A stretch of DNA of 40,711 nucleotides from Seminavis robusta (GCA_903772945.1 CAICTM010000987.1:1-40711); one strand, 5' to 3'; positions 20,328 through 30,935 are shown, numbered from the stretch's first letter. The notes: generated by a model not told the origin, from the letters alone. Program-made: numbers and translations.

Positions 20328-21360
20328 GGTGAATGATCTTTTTAGTTCAGTAGTTGTGCTGCGAGTGCTGGTAATTCTATTTGTTTTGATAAATGATCAA
20401 TTTTTATGAGAGCTTGATGGCGATCAACTCTTGTGGCCAGGATTCAGGATCTTTCTTTTTGCCGAAGCCATGCAAACGAACGAAAACGCTGCCAAGAAAA
20501 GCGCTGCCAAGAAAACCATCACAGCTCAGATACTGCTCGGCGATGTTTGTCTTCAGGTACTTCACGCGACAATGTAGCACTGGATGCCCAAAGGGCAGAG
20601 CCCACTCGGCGATGTTTGTCTTCACGCAGGTGAAGCAAGAGAAGCGTCATCTTTAATTGAAAAGTGAGCATTGTTTGGGTTTCAACTCAATCGACGTCGA
20701 TAGAAACCTGACTCGTCCATCCCACTTGACACAACTTGACCGAGAAGGAAAGTTGTTGTAGTTTGTGATTGTATTAATTGATCATGAATACAAATGGATA
20801 AAGGTACTATTATCAATAATGCTGATATAAAATGAGTTGACATCCGTATTTGTTTATTTTCTAGAGCAGATTATACTATTTTAAATGCTGGAGCGCCAAG
20901 GAAACATTGAATGAATCGAATCGAATCGAATCGAATCCACACACGCACAAAGAATCAAACAATTGAATCAGAGATTTAGGAAGTCATTGTCAGAAACAGA
21001 CAAGATTCACCAAGAGGGATGTGCTTTTCCACCGCGCTCCCAAAGCTTTTATAAGATCTTTGACTGTCACTTTCAAGGTTTTTCAAGTTCCGGGAGTCGA
21101 GGTCGAGTCAGAGACAGTCGAAGTGCAGTGAATTCGTTGGAAATCTTTAGAAAACCAAACACAGAAAGGAAAACTTGCCTTGGAACCGTTCGGAGTCTTC
21201 CACTGCACTCTTCTGAAGTCGAGCTATGGGCACGGTTGCTGTGCTCTGTGCTGACCTCAGCTTTCTCTCTCAATGAAGTAGGCACCGTCCGTGTGCGTCA
21301 TGTAACTCCCTCTGGTCCAGGTCGTCTGAGCCAACAACATTCCACCAATAACTAGATCTA
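20328..21360. other. Intergenic with small duplications
   Basis: No gene is seen. CTCGGCGATGTTTGTCTTCA occurs exactly twice, at 20536-20555 and 20605-20624. GCTGCCAAGAAAA occurs twice at about 20489-20516. A (GAATC/GAATCGAATC) microsatellite lies at about 20909-20938. Confidence 0.5.
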
Positions 21361-21368
21361 GCTAGCTA

Positions 21369-22021
21369 TTAGAGTCCTACCTTACACCCGGAGGACACAT
21401 TCCTGGCCTGCAAGTCTGTGAAAGCAACGCTGGGCCGGCTCAACAAGGTAACCAATCTCCATGGTAGAACTGTTCCCCCTAGACTACTATTGCTGATGGA
21501 GCCATAGAGTAGAGGCCCACCAATATGCCCCAGACACACGAGGTGCCCACATGGAAAGTGTCTACATGTAGTAGAACTGGCCAACTCTTTTACCAAACAA
21601 CATCCAACTCCCTTCCACCCAAGAGCCCCCACCCCCAGACCAACTCCAGGGCAAACATCTGGCACTGCCCTTGGACCTGCCCCAGCACCCAGACCAACTA
21701 CATGGCCAAATCTTGCACCTACCACACCGGGACCTACCCTGGTCCAACTCCAGGTCTCAATCCCAGTCCAACGCGTGCCTGAACAGACATCAAAGCAAGC
21801 CCCGGACCTGATACTGGCCACCAGGACCGATATCTGGTCCAGCTCCAAGACCTACGGTACACCCAGTCTAACTTTTGGAGCCAAACTTCAATCCCAGGAC
21901 ACACGCTTCTACCTGTCCCTCTAGACCAAATCCAGGCTAGAACCCATTCCAACGGGACGCCCTTCAATACATGAAGCTTCCCCAAGCAAATGATGTCAAG
22001 GCAACACCAGCCAGGTCCCAC
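21369..22021 (-). repeat. Degenerate G-rich (C-rich on plus) tandem repeat region
   Basis: On the minus strand GGxCCTGGxxTTGG-like words recur with irregular 12-24-base spacing. Minus-strand frames are therefore open and read as Gly/Val/Pro/Trp-rich low-complexity peptide (for example LGAGAGPRAVPDVCPGVGLG). There is no start context, domain or codon pattern of a real gene. I treat the ORFs as a by-product of the repeat. Confidence 0.5.
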
Positions 22022-23101
22022 ATCTGGATCAATGAACGCGCTGTGACGCCTTCAATGTTGTGGGATTCGATCTTGTGTCGGACTGCAACGACTTCGTAAT
22101 CTTCTACGGAGTCGAGTGGTTTGTGGCTGGTGTCGTATGTACTGGTAGATTGTCACTTTGCCGTCATGCCACCCCTCAGCAACCACGAAACTATTCGATT
22201 CAACCATTCTGTAAGCAAAGCCAGGGCCAAACAACTGACAGTCCACCGGTTGCTACATGTACATTGACGAAACGAAACCAGAGCACGGTACGAAATCAAT
22301 GCATTTGGAATGCATTCAACCCGAATTGGACAATGACGAGCCAGTCGCACGTCGTGGTCGCCTACTGGCTGGCTGTTGTCCAAGCTCAACCTCCCGCTCT
22401 TACTGTCTATCGTAACGTTTCATGTCCGTACTGTAGCGGCCTTACATTCAGATCTAGTTATCCCATGCCAACACTCCCACGTGTCTGCCGCCACTGAAAG
22501 GATTATTCGTGAGTGACAACGCTGGCCAAAATCTATCTCCGTCACCGTATGTAACTCGACTCCGCCGGGATTTTCATTTTATTTGCAGCATCCAGCAAGC
22601 CTTTCCAGTTACCGCCGTCCCCGAATCGAATGATTCTGGCCTGGTAATCAGTGCCCGGACTAGGATCCTGCGTTCGATGCTCGAATTCCGTTCTCTTTGG
22701 TCTAACCCCGTTTCGTGTTTTGGATTGTTCGTTCCTCTACAAACTCTACCGGTATCGTCACCGCCTTTCTTTAGTGTGGATCTGACTTGGTACCGTACAC
22801 GTTGCACAATACCGGTAGCTAGTAGAATGTTTCTTCCTGTGATGTTTCTAAGGAAACGAGAATCATTACGGTAGATACATAGCTGCCTATCATGTCAGTC
22901 CCTTGCGGACAACAAATAAAATGGTACCACCAGCATTGGTAGTAATCGTTGGGAAGGTTTCTTTGGACTCCTATCCACCTTTGTTTTGCTGTGCGTGAGT
23001 TCTAATTCTGGGATTCTAAATAAATCGGGGAAAAATCCTGCCATTCCATCCGGAGCAGAGGGGATTTGTTGAGTTATTGATATTACAAAAAAGGACATAG
23101 C
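22022..23101. other. Intergenic, no gene seen
   Basis: ORFs up to ~145 codons occur but lack any recognisable feature. GGTACCGTAC lies at about 22789. The last part is the 3' flank of the minus-strand gene that follows. Confidence 0.4.
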
Positions 23102-23959
23102 TCAGTTGGCTACGGCGTTTTCTTGAAGGTTATTCGACTTGGCGTCTCCCTGTGGAAGCGATGATTGTAATTTGGAAGCAAGACCTAGCATGGGAGGCGC
23201 GGGAGGCCACGATGGAGGGGGAAGTGATGCGGAAAAGAGTGGAGCAGTAGTGGTTGTTGCCGTCGATGCAGTAGAAGCACTACTGACCGTCGAATTTGCA
23301 GCCAATTTTTTCAAGAGCCCCTCCTTTTCGATAGCCAAACTGCTGACTCCCCGTGTGAATAGCGGCGGTGCCATGGTGCGACTATAAAAGTCTTGCTCGG
23401 GTTCCGGTCGCGCCAAGCCCACGGCGCGTTTCTTACTGGGATATCGATGAAACGAAGGCGGAGGCGGCGGTATTCGATCTGCAAATTCGTCTTCTTCATC
23501 TCCATGACCGTATCGACGCAGGGAACAAACGGGCAAGGCACCCGGATCACACGAGACAGGAGTCACTTGCTGCGGTCCCAGCCGCGGCAAAAACCCCGAA
23601 GGCGTGAATTCCAGAGGATGTCGCCGTTGTGGCACGTCGAGTTTGTAGTAGTTCCCCTCATCGTCTGAATCACTGTCGTCGTCCATCAGTGACCGCTTCT
23701 TGTTCAAACTCATGTGTCGCTCCACAGCTGCATCGATCCCTTCTTCCACAATCAGGTCGTTCTCGAGTCGACGAGTCTTGCGAAAGTTGGACGTCCATTG
23801 TTTCCATACCAAATTCGCTGGAGCGTTGGCACTACTACTCGTCGTATCAGAGCTACTGCTGCTGCTGACCTTGGCGTGGTCTTCTTCATCGTCTACGGTT
23901 GGAGGCGGGCTCACGCAGTTGCGACTGCGCTTCGATCCAATCTCCACGCGACCGCTCAT
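23102..23959 (-). CDS. Low-complexity acidic/proline-rich protein of unknown function
   Basis: The ATG at 23959 gives 285 residues starting MSGRVEIGSKRSRN. The frame stays open upstream to an ATG at 24247 (381 residues), but that extension is a Thr/Gln/Arg-rich translation of CAG/CTG-like repeats and reads like leader sequence. The protein has a Ser run followed by SSSDTTSSS, a helical Lys/Arg segment (WKQWTSNFRKTRRLEND), a DDDSDSDDEG acidic patch that could be a CK2 target, a PPPPPSFHRYPSKKR stretch and a Ser/Thr/Ala-rich tail. KRSR and PSKKR could be nuclear signals. I do not recognise a family. It is probably a disordered nuclear or regulatory protein. Confidence 0.6.
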   Translation of the reverse strand: MSGRVEIGSKRSRNCVSPPPTVDDEEDHAKVSSSSSSDTTSSSANAPANLVWKQWTSNFRKTRRLENDLIVEEGIDAAVERHMSLNKKRSLMDDDSDSDDEGNYYKLDVPQRRHPLEFTPSGFLPRLGPQQVTPVSCDPGALPVCSLRRYGHGDEEDEFADRIPPPPPSFHRYPSKKRAVGLARPEPEQDFYSRTMAPPLFTRGVSSLAIEKEGLLKKLAANSTVSSASTASTATTTTAPLFSASLPPPSWPPAPPMLGLASKLQSSLPQGDAKSNNLQENAVAN

Positions 23960-24293
23960 TGTCCTTGTTTGGCGAGCCGAAAGTATTAGTATGACTCTAT
24001 CTCTTCTGCTATCGTGCTGTTGTTTCTGACAATGCGACCTATGCTCCGATTCAGACTGACTAGTAGTAGCTCGTCTTCCGTGTAGTGGCAAGAGACAGAT
24101 CCACAAACACCGAAACACAGATGGATGGTTCCGCAAGGTCGTCGCTGTTGTTGGATGGGGTGCTGCTGTTGGGGCGGAGATCTGCTGTTGCTTTGTTTTT
24201 GCTGTTGTTCTCCTGGTGGAGCGTGGAGTGCAGAGTGGAGCATCCACGCAAAGGTGAACGCTGCGTTTTTGGTGGTGTGAGACATAAATGACG

Positions 24294-24305
24294 TTAACGC
24301 GTTAA
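24294..24305. promoter_or_regulatory. Perfect 12-bp palindrome upstream of the unknown protein gene
   Basis: TTAACGCGTTAA is an exact palindrome overlapped on its left by TGACGTTA, which resembles bZIP/CRE-type sites. It lies about 45 bases above the distal ATG and 335 bases above the preferred one. Function is a guess from position and symmetry only. Confidence 0.25.
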
Positions 24306-24806
24306 TACACCCAAAGACCAGTTGAGTGAACCCACTTAAAAGTTTAATAAAGGATCCTTATTCGTACTACAGTAATTACAGAGCCGTAACATGTCACTCG
24401 CATGTCGCTTTCAGAACCCTCCAAACTGAAGTACTGAACTTGTCTATAGTACCAATCCTTTTACCAGTATTGACGTGCGTTTCTACCTCGGCGATAAGAT
24501 TAATCGTTGACGCACGCTTCCCGTGCAGGTCGGTTTCGGAAGCAACATTAATTGGCTGACCTGCTTTTGAGGTGCTGGGGTGGTCAATTCATGATGTTCA
24601 ATCTTATTACCGAGTACAGAGTAAGTTCGTGATTCAAACCACGACTTATCCAGGCACCACCCACACGCCGCAGCGCAAGCCGCACTAATTCAGCAAAACT
24701 CCGGCTACCGTCCCACGCGTAGGCAGACCCCAGCAAGAATTCGAAGGGTGAAAATTGACAAGATCGTTTCCGATGTTTCCAGCGTCTTGTCTCTTGTCAG
24801 GTAGCC
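24306..24806. other. Intergenic, no gene seen
   Basis: Only short random ORFs. Confidence 0.4.
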
Positions 24807-24889
24807 AAGCATTGCTGGAACTAATCCGTGTGGGACAGGTTCGTCTTGCCGGGAGCGTTCTGAAAGCTACGTTCTCCCAATGTGCTGTG
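24807..24889. repeat. Left copy of a divergent ~80-bp direct repeat
   Basis: It pairs with 25984-26070. The best block is GTTCGTCTTGCCGGG(A/G)GCGTTCTGAAAGCTAC. Overall agreement looks to be around 80-85 percent by eye, with one small insertion in the right copy. Confidence 0.7.
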
Positions 24890-25123
24890 GTTGCCTAGTT
24901 CTAAAGTCCTTTCTCTCGTTGTCCTTTGTTCGCCCAACAGCACCGAAGAACAAAGCAGCTTTCCTGCCATCGCCTAGCTACAGGTAGCTGAAGAGTGATG
25001 CCCACAGTCCAATTCCCCGGAGATTATTAGAGATTGGGGTGATGTGTTTTCAAAATCTTCACGAGGTCACTGTAGCCGAGAGGAGCGGAAGGTGAGTGTG
25101 TCCCTCTGGAGTCGTGGTACCTA

Positions 25124-25724
25124 GTGCCAACGGGGAGGGAACAGAAGAGCAGAGTGGCACAAGCAAGGCGAATTGAGGCACGTACATTCATAGAGGAGAG
25201 ACGCGGGAGCTTTGACCAAACTCTCTTGCAGCAAGAAATTTTCTTGCTGACGCTAGAGAGCGAAAGGACCTGCAGCGAGTGTTTGGTCAGGCAGAGGCAG
25301 AAAGTCTTGTGGCCTCCTTCCTGTCAATCCAGCACCAAAACGAGCTTTCAGTTGAGCAAATCGACAGTCTCCTCCAATGGAAGCGAAACCGCACACTCCG
25401 CGCCACACCAGAAGTAGTGGCGTTGATAGAGTGGGTGCGCGAGATGGCGGAGTGGGGTAAGGACAACTTGGCTGCTTTCTTGGAGGGACAAACGAAAATT
25501 TCGTGTGGACAAAGTTTTTGGTCTTTGATGTCGAAGGGTCCACTGAGTTGAGTCAGCATCTCGAGAACCTTGATGAGGGGTGGGGAGCAGAAGATTTGGC
25601 ACCGCAAACGAGGCAGTTCCTCGACCTGTTGCATCAACAATATTTGAATCAGAAGAACTCAAATTTCAAGGAGGGCGGCGACGACAACTGGGAGGGAGCT
25701 TCTACGGAGGGCATCTTCCATTGA
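25124..25724 (+). pseudogene. Decayed ORFs, unrecognised (plus strand)
   Basis: Three overlapping frames follow each other. The first has LLQQEIFLLTLESE, the second RKDLQRVFGQAEAESLVASF, then SIQHQNELSVEQIDSLLQWK and TPEVVALIEWVREMAEWGKD, and the third LVFDVEGSTELSQHLENLDE and TRQFLDLLHQQYLNQK. The amphipathic helical character persists across the frame changes, as in a frameshifted helical protein. I cannot name a family. It lies between the two copies of the direct repeat and is probably a dead gene or a fragment of a mobile element. Confidence 0.35.
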
Positions 25725-25935
25725 ACAAGGGTACCAGGTAGTTGTTGGAGCACAACGAACACAGACGCACCGACACTCTTCAGACTCCTCACCACCTTTG
25801 AAATCAAAGGATGTTTCTCCAAATCAGAATACCTTTCGTCGGGTAGGCTTTCAATGAAATCAACAAACTTGGGATACCACTGAAGTAAAGAGGCATCCAA
25901 AGTCTCCCTAATATCCGACGGTCAATTCGAAGCAA
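25649..25935 (-). pseudogene. Decayed ORF, unrecognised (minus strand)
   Basis: A minus-strand frame contains DASLLQWYPKFVDFIESLPD, then DLEKHPLISKVVRSLKSVGA, which reads like real protein. Upstream the same frame is broken by a stop, and no plausible start exists. The family is not recognised. It faces the plus-strand remnant tail to tail. Confidence 0.35.
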
Positions 25936-25983
25936 CATCGAATTCAAAAAGATCCAAAACAAACTCCAAAAGAAGATCCTAGC

Positions 25984-26070
25984 TAGCACTGCTGGAGCCA
26001 ATCCGGGTCGGACGGGTTCGTCTTGCCGGGGGCGTTCTGAAAGCTACACGGCACGTTCTCCTAGTTTGCT
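25984..26070. repeat. Right copy of the divergent ~80-bp direct repeat
   Basis: See the left copy at 24807-24889. Both copies follow a GCxxTGCTGGA(A/G)C start and end near GTTCTCC. Confidence 0.7.
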
Positions 26071-27139
26071 TGCAGCTGGGGATGATCATTGGAGATAGGT
26101 GGACTCTTGTTTTGCCATGTCCTAGCTTGTGAGCGGTTGCCCCAACCATGCTTCACTGTGCGGGAAGAACCTTGCTTGCCTGGATGGCATTACTGCGTCA
26201 CCTTACCCCTTCCATGAGCCTGGAGAAGCTTAGTACTACATGTAGCTACTGGAGACAAATGATCAACTCGCATGTTTCCTTGTTATGGTTGTCGCATGTA
26301 TTGATTGAATCTATCATTCGTCCATTGTCCTTGCACTGCAGCCTTTCATACGAGTATTGATCGCCTATCACTCGAGTTCTTAGTACGGCACATGAGTGCT
26401 TCTAACTAAAAGAAAGATGAGAGCAGATCTACTCTACTACATGTAGTAGCTATCATGCTCAGAACCAGCACACCTGTACACAGAGCTACTCCGTACCGGA
26501 ACGGTACCTGGTAACCTGGCTTACGCACCGGCCACGGGAAGGTTTCTGAAAGCTGGGGCAAAGAGCCTGCGAGGTTCAAAGCCACGAACATGCACCGGAT
26601 ACGGTCAGTAGAAGTTTGTTTCCAGCTGCAGCGCATTGTATGGCACAGGGAGAGCTCCTCTGGGTCGTTGGGTAAAACGCCGATATCTTAAAGCCAGGTA
26701 AATCACAAACGTTGATAAGCTCGAAATCTGTTCAAATTTCTAAAATAGACTAGTAGGACAACTAACTTATTATACAGTGTATCGTACCATCTTTGTCTAA
26801 GCAAATCCGGAGTCAAATTGAATTTTGTGGATGCAGGTATACAGGTATCAGTACCGGTACCCAACGACCCAGGCTACCATACGGTACGTACTCGTACCAA
26901 CACCGGTAACGGTGTCCAGAAGTTCGATGTACTGCCGGTAGCAGTGTTACCCCGAGTGCATTGATTGTTCTGTGTTTACCAGTGTCTCCAGCCGCAGCGC
27001 CAAGGATGCATACAAATCCAGCACGCGGCTATGTACCGTATGGAGGACAAAGTTGTTGTTTGTCGGCATACCCCACATTCATAATTCAAATTCTAGAACC
27101 TACGAACCAACAAAATACTTGCTGACTAATACTACAACA
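26071..27139. other. Intergenic, no gene seen
   Basis: No gene is supported until the CRAL-TRIO leader. A dense cluster of ACCGGT/GGTACC words lies at about 26850-26915. The last ~60 bases are A-rich, as expected of a 5' UTR. Confidence 0.5.
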
Positions 27140-28105
27140 ATGAGAGCGGCTGATAGCTGGCTTTGGCTGCAGGACCTTGATTCCCCTTCTGAAGGCATTG
27201 ATCATCCCATTGACCCTGTGGGAAAACGTGACAAACGTCCAGCTGTAAAAGACCTGATTGTGGACCACCGACGCGAACTGGACGAGCTTCGCGCTGCTCT
27301 CCTCCATGAGCCGCTTTTCAAGGCTAGCAAGCATGATGATTTATGGCTGTTGCGATTTCTGGTCAGCCACAAGAAGAAGCATTCAGCCGCTTTGAAAGCC
27401 GTCAAGTCTACCCTTGAGTTTCGCCTGGAGCACAAGTTGGATGAATTTGATATTCGACACTTGAACATGAATTCCAATCAAGATACGCAGTCAATTGAAA
27501 ACGTTGATACAAGGACTACTCATCCCTATACAGAATCCCTCAAGAAACTCTTTAATTGCTGCCAACATGACTTTTTCCTAACCTACCTGCCCGACAATCA
27601 ACGTGGAATCATCAATATGGTTCAATTGAAGCAACGGGATCAAGCACGCATGGTGAAGGAACTCACCGAGGAGGAATACTTCCAGTGTCATGTGATGATT
27701 GCCGAGTGGTTGTTTCAGCACCTCGATGTCATTACCCGAAGTACTGGACGCTTGACCAAATCTTTGCGATTGTCAGATGCTGCTGGGATGCACTTGAGCA
27801 TGTTGGAAAAGAAACAAAAGATCAGAGAAAGCAAAGCAGCCAAGAGAACGGAATTTGTTTATCCACAACTATTGTCAAGTGTGTTGATTGCCAATGCTCC
27901 TACTTGGGCTAGTCTCGTCTTTGCCATGGTCAGGCCAATTGTACCAAAGGGACTACTAGAAAAAGTGAGTCTCATCAAACCCCACAAACATGAAAAAGAC
28001 CTGGAGCGGATCCTGGAACATTGCTCCAGAGACCACTTGGCTGTCCGGTATGGGGGAGACTTGGAGGAATGGCCTCCTAGGACTTTGGTAGCTGTCTCAG
28101 GTTAG
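27140..28105 (+). CDS. CRAL-TRIO (Sec14-like) lipid-transfer protein
   Basis: The ATG at 27140 lies in the context ACAACAATGAG after an A-rich leader and gives 321 residues. The frame is open to 26972, which would add 56 residues without clear leader character. An N-terminal CRAL-TRIO-N region occupies about residues 45-100 (LLRFLVSHKKK...ALKAVKSTLEFR). The lipid-binding domain covers about 135-305, with the signatures YPQLLSSVLIANAPTWASLV (241-260) and the closing LAVRYGGDLEEWP. Such proteins carry phosphatidylinositol, phosphatidylcholine, tocopherol or retinoid-like ligands between membranes. There is no GOLD, Rho-GAP or membrane domain, so it is a soluble single-domain form. The ligand cannot be read from sequence. 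Confidence 0.87.
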   Translation: MRAADSWLWLQDLDSPSEGIDHPIDPVGKRDKRPAVKDLIVDHRRELDELRAALLHEPLFKASKHDDLWLLRFLVSHKKKHSAALKAVKSTLEFRLEHKLDEFDIRHLNMNSNQDTQSIENVDTRTTHPYTESLKKLFNCCQHDFFLTYLPDNQRGIINMVQLKQRDQARMVKELTEEEYFQCHVMIAEWLFQHLDVITRSTGRLTKSLRLSDAAGMHLSMLEKKQKIRESKAAKRTEFVYPQLLSSVLIANAPTWASLVFAMVRPIVPKGLLEKVSLIKPHKHEKDLERILEHCSRDHLAVRYGGDLEEWPPRTLVAVSG

Positions 28106-29396
28106 CTGGAATAGGGCCGAACAATTTAGAATTCAATAGTACAACACAGGTCAATTGATACCCCGTCATGTAACTTCTATTGTTGAATGAATTTTGAAGT
28201 TGGAACTGTTGAATGCATTTTCCCGAAGCTTCATAGTTCAACAAAAAAAAAATCAAAGTCTATTAACGGATTCAGACAAGCTGTGCTTGAGGACGACCCA
28301 CGAGCCGAGGCCCGGGTATTTCCCACAGTCATGTCCGCTCACCGAAGCTTCATAGTTCAGTTGTGATAATTCAGCTTCAGTGTGTTGCTCGCCAAACGAA
28401 GACAGGAGGACGTAGGGATGGGTGCATGTACGATCCAGGATCTGCTGCTTGGGTTAGCACAGACAATTTCGCTCCAGCTCCAGTACCGACCGGTGTCCAC
28501 TAGTAGTACCAGGTAGTACTATTAATAGTAGTGGTGCGACCCCGTTGAACGCAGAACCAAGCGCCGATTCCCTTGCCAATAACCGACACCGTCAACCCAG
28601 AATGGCACTTACCGTCGAAACGTACCTGGTATTCCCTTGCCAGCCTGGCTACCGGTAGTCGGTGCTTGGCTGGTTGATGTGCAAAACTAGCCTTCAGCTT
28701 TCGCAATTTCTCTGTTTTTGACTGTCCGCGTATCGACTACTACATGTAGTCACAGCCGGGGTTTTCTCTTTCGACCTGTTCTGCCGACACCAAAGCTACT
28801 CATGCAGCCAGCCAAACAGAGAAGCAAACCCATCAAACCCTTGGCCAGCCGCAACATGGAACGATCACAGATTTGCTTACACCCCATCCGAGTTGCAATG
28901 ACAACCTTGTCAGTGGCCACCTCGCGAAATCCCGAACTTGTGCAGCGAAAGATTTCCTAAGACGCTATCCTGGCCTCCGTTGTTGCATGCTTCTCGCACC
29001 ACTTTTGATCATAGTGCTTTCTATCTTTTATAAATATCCATAGGCTTGTGTATTCTGCAATACGGCATGCGGTGCTCTATGCCTAAGTGATATGTTGTGG
29101 CGCAAAAGAAGAGCTGCGCACCTTCTCCAAGGGTGAGCTTCGTGGTCCGTTCCGACCGTTGGTTCAGATCTTCCGCAACTCCCGTAGGTCTCACGTAGAA
29201 ATCTCTTGGTACGGTACATCGCGGGCAGTTGCTCTTGCGCACAGAAGAGCGTTTAGCAGAGCCTACAACGGAAGAATCCTTATCCAGATTTCCCTTTGAA
29301 GCTTCCACAATTTATGGAAGACAACGGAAGCAGTAAGTTAATGAAAGCAGCAAGGAATCGGGAACGATCTCTCAGAATCCACAACAGAATACCACC
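28106..29396. other. Intergenic with a uORF at its end
   Basis: CGAAGCTTCATAGTTCA occurs twice (about 28225 and 28344). An A9 run lies at about 28242-28250. No gene is seen. A 28-codon upstream ORF (29314-29400) ends with its stop overlapping the ATG of the next gene as ATGA. Confidence 0.5.
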
Positions 29397-29819
29397 ATGA
29401 GGTCCACATCGATCGGAATGAGCAGCTCTGCGGACTCCGCTTCGTGTTCTTCTGGTGGAAAGCACGATCGCAGATACAAGAAGCGGTCAAACAATGCTTT
29501 GATTGATGACGAGGTCGCTGTCCCAGAGTCTGAAAACCGAAGTCACACTGAAGTGCGCAGTGGCAGAACCAGCGAAAGTCGAAATAACGCTGCACGGAAA
29601 CAGAAGGAAGAAGACAATGACGATTCGTACGGATTGGGTTGCGGCTTCGGCTGTGGACGCTGGAGGCATGATCCACAGGACCCTTTTGGAGTGATGAGCC
29701 GTGTCCGTACTATGATTCATGATAGGTTTTCTAGCAGAGTCGACTTTTCCGAAGAACCCGACTATCAGAGGACACGACGTTATCCCGCCACCGTGAACTT
29801 CGTGGAACACCGATTGTAG
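29397..29819 (+). CDS. Small protein A of a pair sharing a C-terminal FVEHR motif
   Basis: 140 residues, no intron, no signal peptide or membrane segment. The N-terminal half is Ser-, Arg- and Lys-rich with acidic patches and looks disordered. A Gly/Cys segment (GLGCGFGCGRW) follows. The last ~40 residues carry MIHDRFSSR and finish VNFVEHRL at the stop. The second 140-residue ORF at 31947-32369 ends with the same arrangement (MIQYNFASR ... VHFVEHRM), which argues that both are real genes. The family is not recognised. The conserved end could be a peptide-binding or localisation signal. Confidence 0.6.
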   Translation: MRSTSIGMSSSADSASCSSGGKHDRRYKKRSNNALIDDEVAVPESENRSHTEVRSGRTSESRNNAARKQKEEDNDDSYGLGCGFGCGRWRHDPQDPFGVMSRVRTMIHDRFSSRVDFSEEPDYQRTRRYPATVNFVEHRL

Positions 29820-29849
29820 TCAAGAAGCGACCAGGCCATGATACAGTTA

Positions 29850-29872
29850 GAGAGAGAGAGAGAGAGAGAAAG
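29850..29872. repeat. GA microsatellite
   Basis: A (GA)n run just after the stop of small protein A. Confidence 0.9.
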
Positions 29873-30436
29873 ATGTTGTAGTGTTACGGTAATTTATGAT
29901 ACTCACTGTTACGTCCTTGCCTTTTGGGACTTGCCGTTGCAAAAGGACAAGCGACGAGGAACCACCAGCCAACAAACGTAGCAGAAGCTGCGCTGGATCC
30001 TTACATTTAAAATAAGATAAATAATTGCATTCTTTTACATGATCTGTCGACCTTTCAATGGGTGGGTGCAATTTTAGTTCGGAGGCAGCCCATCTCCAAA
30101 GTGTTTTGTGCTGCGTGTTTTGGCGTTTGCCTCGTGGGATAGGTACAGGTATACCCGTAACCCGTACATCGTAGCTCTGACTGGCTTGAGACGAGAGAAC
30201 AAGAGAACGCCAGAAGGAGAGAAGAAGAAAGAACCTTTGCGCCTTCCCCACCTGTGAAACGGACGTCTCATCAGCATACACCAGTTGACGTAGTGAGTCG
30301 GGAGTGTGTCGGGAGTTGTCTGGAGAATGCCCAATTTTGGTACGAGTGGCTGAGTGCATTGGCAGCTGTGCAGCCTACAACCATATCGGTACTGTACACT
30401 ACGGTACATACCGGTAGTACGGTGGCAGGGGTACAC
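29873..30436. other. Intergenic, no gene seen
   Basis: A 170-codon minus-strand ORF begins near 30359. It has no domain and ends in the translated GA repeat, so I do not accept it. Palindromic GGTACATACCGGTA words lie at about 30401-30414. Confidence 0.45.
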
Positions 30437-30710
30437 GTAGGTGGCACTGCATAACGCTATTCATAGCGAGCAAGCCTGCAGCCTAATTCAGGCATGACAG
30501 GTGATGCCTTGCCTGTTCATTTGCACAGGCGCTTGTTCATATAAACAGGATATCGATGTCCTGTTCACATGGACAGGAACCGCCAACGTCCTGTTCACAC
30601 GGACAGGAAATCAACAGCCTGTTCAAATCTAGAGGCTCCTGCCCAAACAGCACAGTCGTACAGTTGCCTGTTCCATCACACAGGATTTGATACATCAATT
30701 TTTTTCCTAA
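30437..30710. repeat. Left arm of the foldback element
   Basis: Contains at least five CCTGTTCA/TGAACAGG or GGACAGG half-sites at roughly 25-35-base spacing. It is the inverse of 31224-31510. Confidence 0.85.
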
Positions 30711-30773
30711 GTATCAAAGAAGGAGCGAGTGTGGATACCAGCAGGGCTCATCAAGGTCCTAAAACGGGACTCA

Positions 30774-30935
30774 AAGCATCAGTTTCACGCTTTTGGTTAG
30801 TTTCAAAGCATCAGTTTCACGCTTTTAGTTAGTTTCACACTTTTGGGGTTAGTTTCACGCTTCTGGTTTAGTTTCAAGGAAACCGAAGTCCATTTTGGTG
30901 AAACTAACATTTCCGTGAAACTTACATCAGTTTCA
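30774..30935. repeat. Tandem and inverted GTTTCAC repeats in the foldback centre
   Basis: Units of about 30 bases built on CATCAGTTTCACGCTTTTGG occur twice in tandem, then degenerate. Two inverted GTGAAACT words follow near 30897-30921. Confidence 0.8.

Noticed and set aside
23095..23170. tRNA-like ATAGCTCAGTTGGC
   Set aside because: The word resembles a tRNA D-arm, but no acceptor stem, anticodon arm or TTCGA loop follows at the right spacing, and it is the 3' end of a minus-strand reading frame.
23960..24247. N-terminal extension of the low-complexity protein
   Set aside because: The frame is open, but the sequence is a CAG/CTG-rich low-complexity leader, so the downstream ATG was preferred; transcripts would settle it.
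29847..30359. 170-codon minus-strand ORF
   Set aside because: It ends in the translated GA microsatellite, crosses unstructured sequence and shows no domain or start context.
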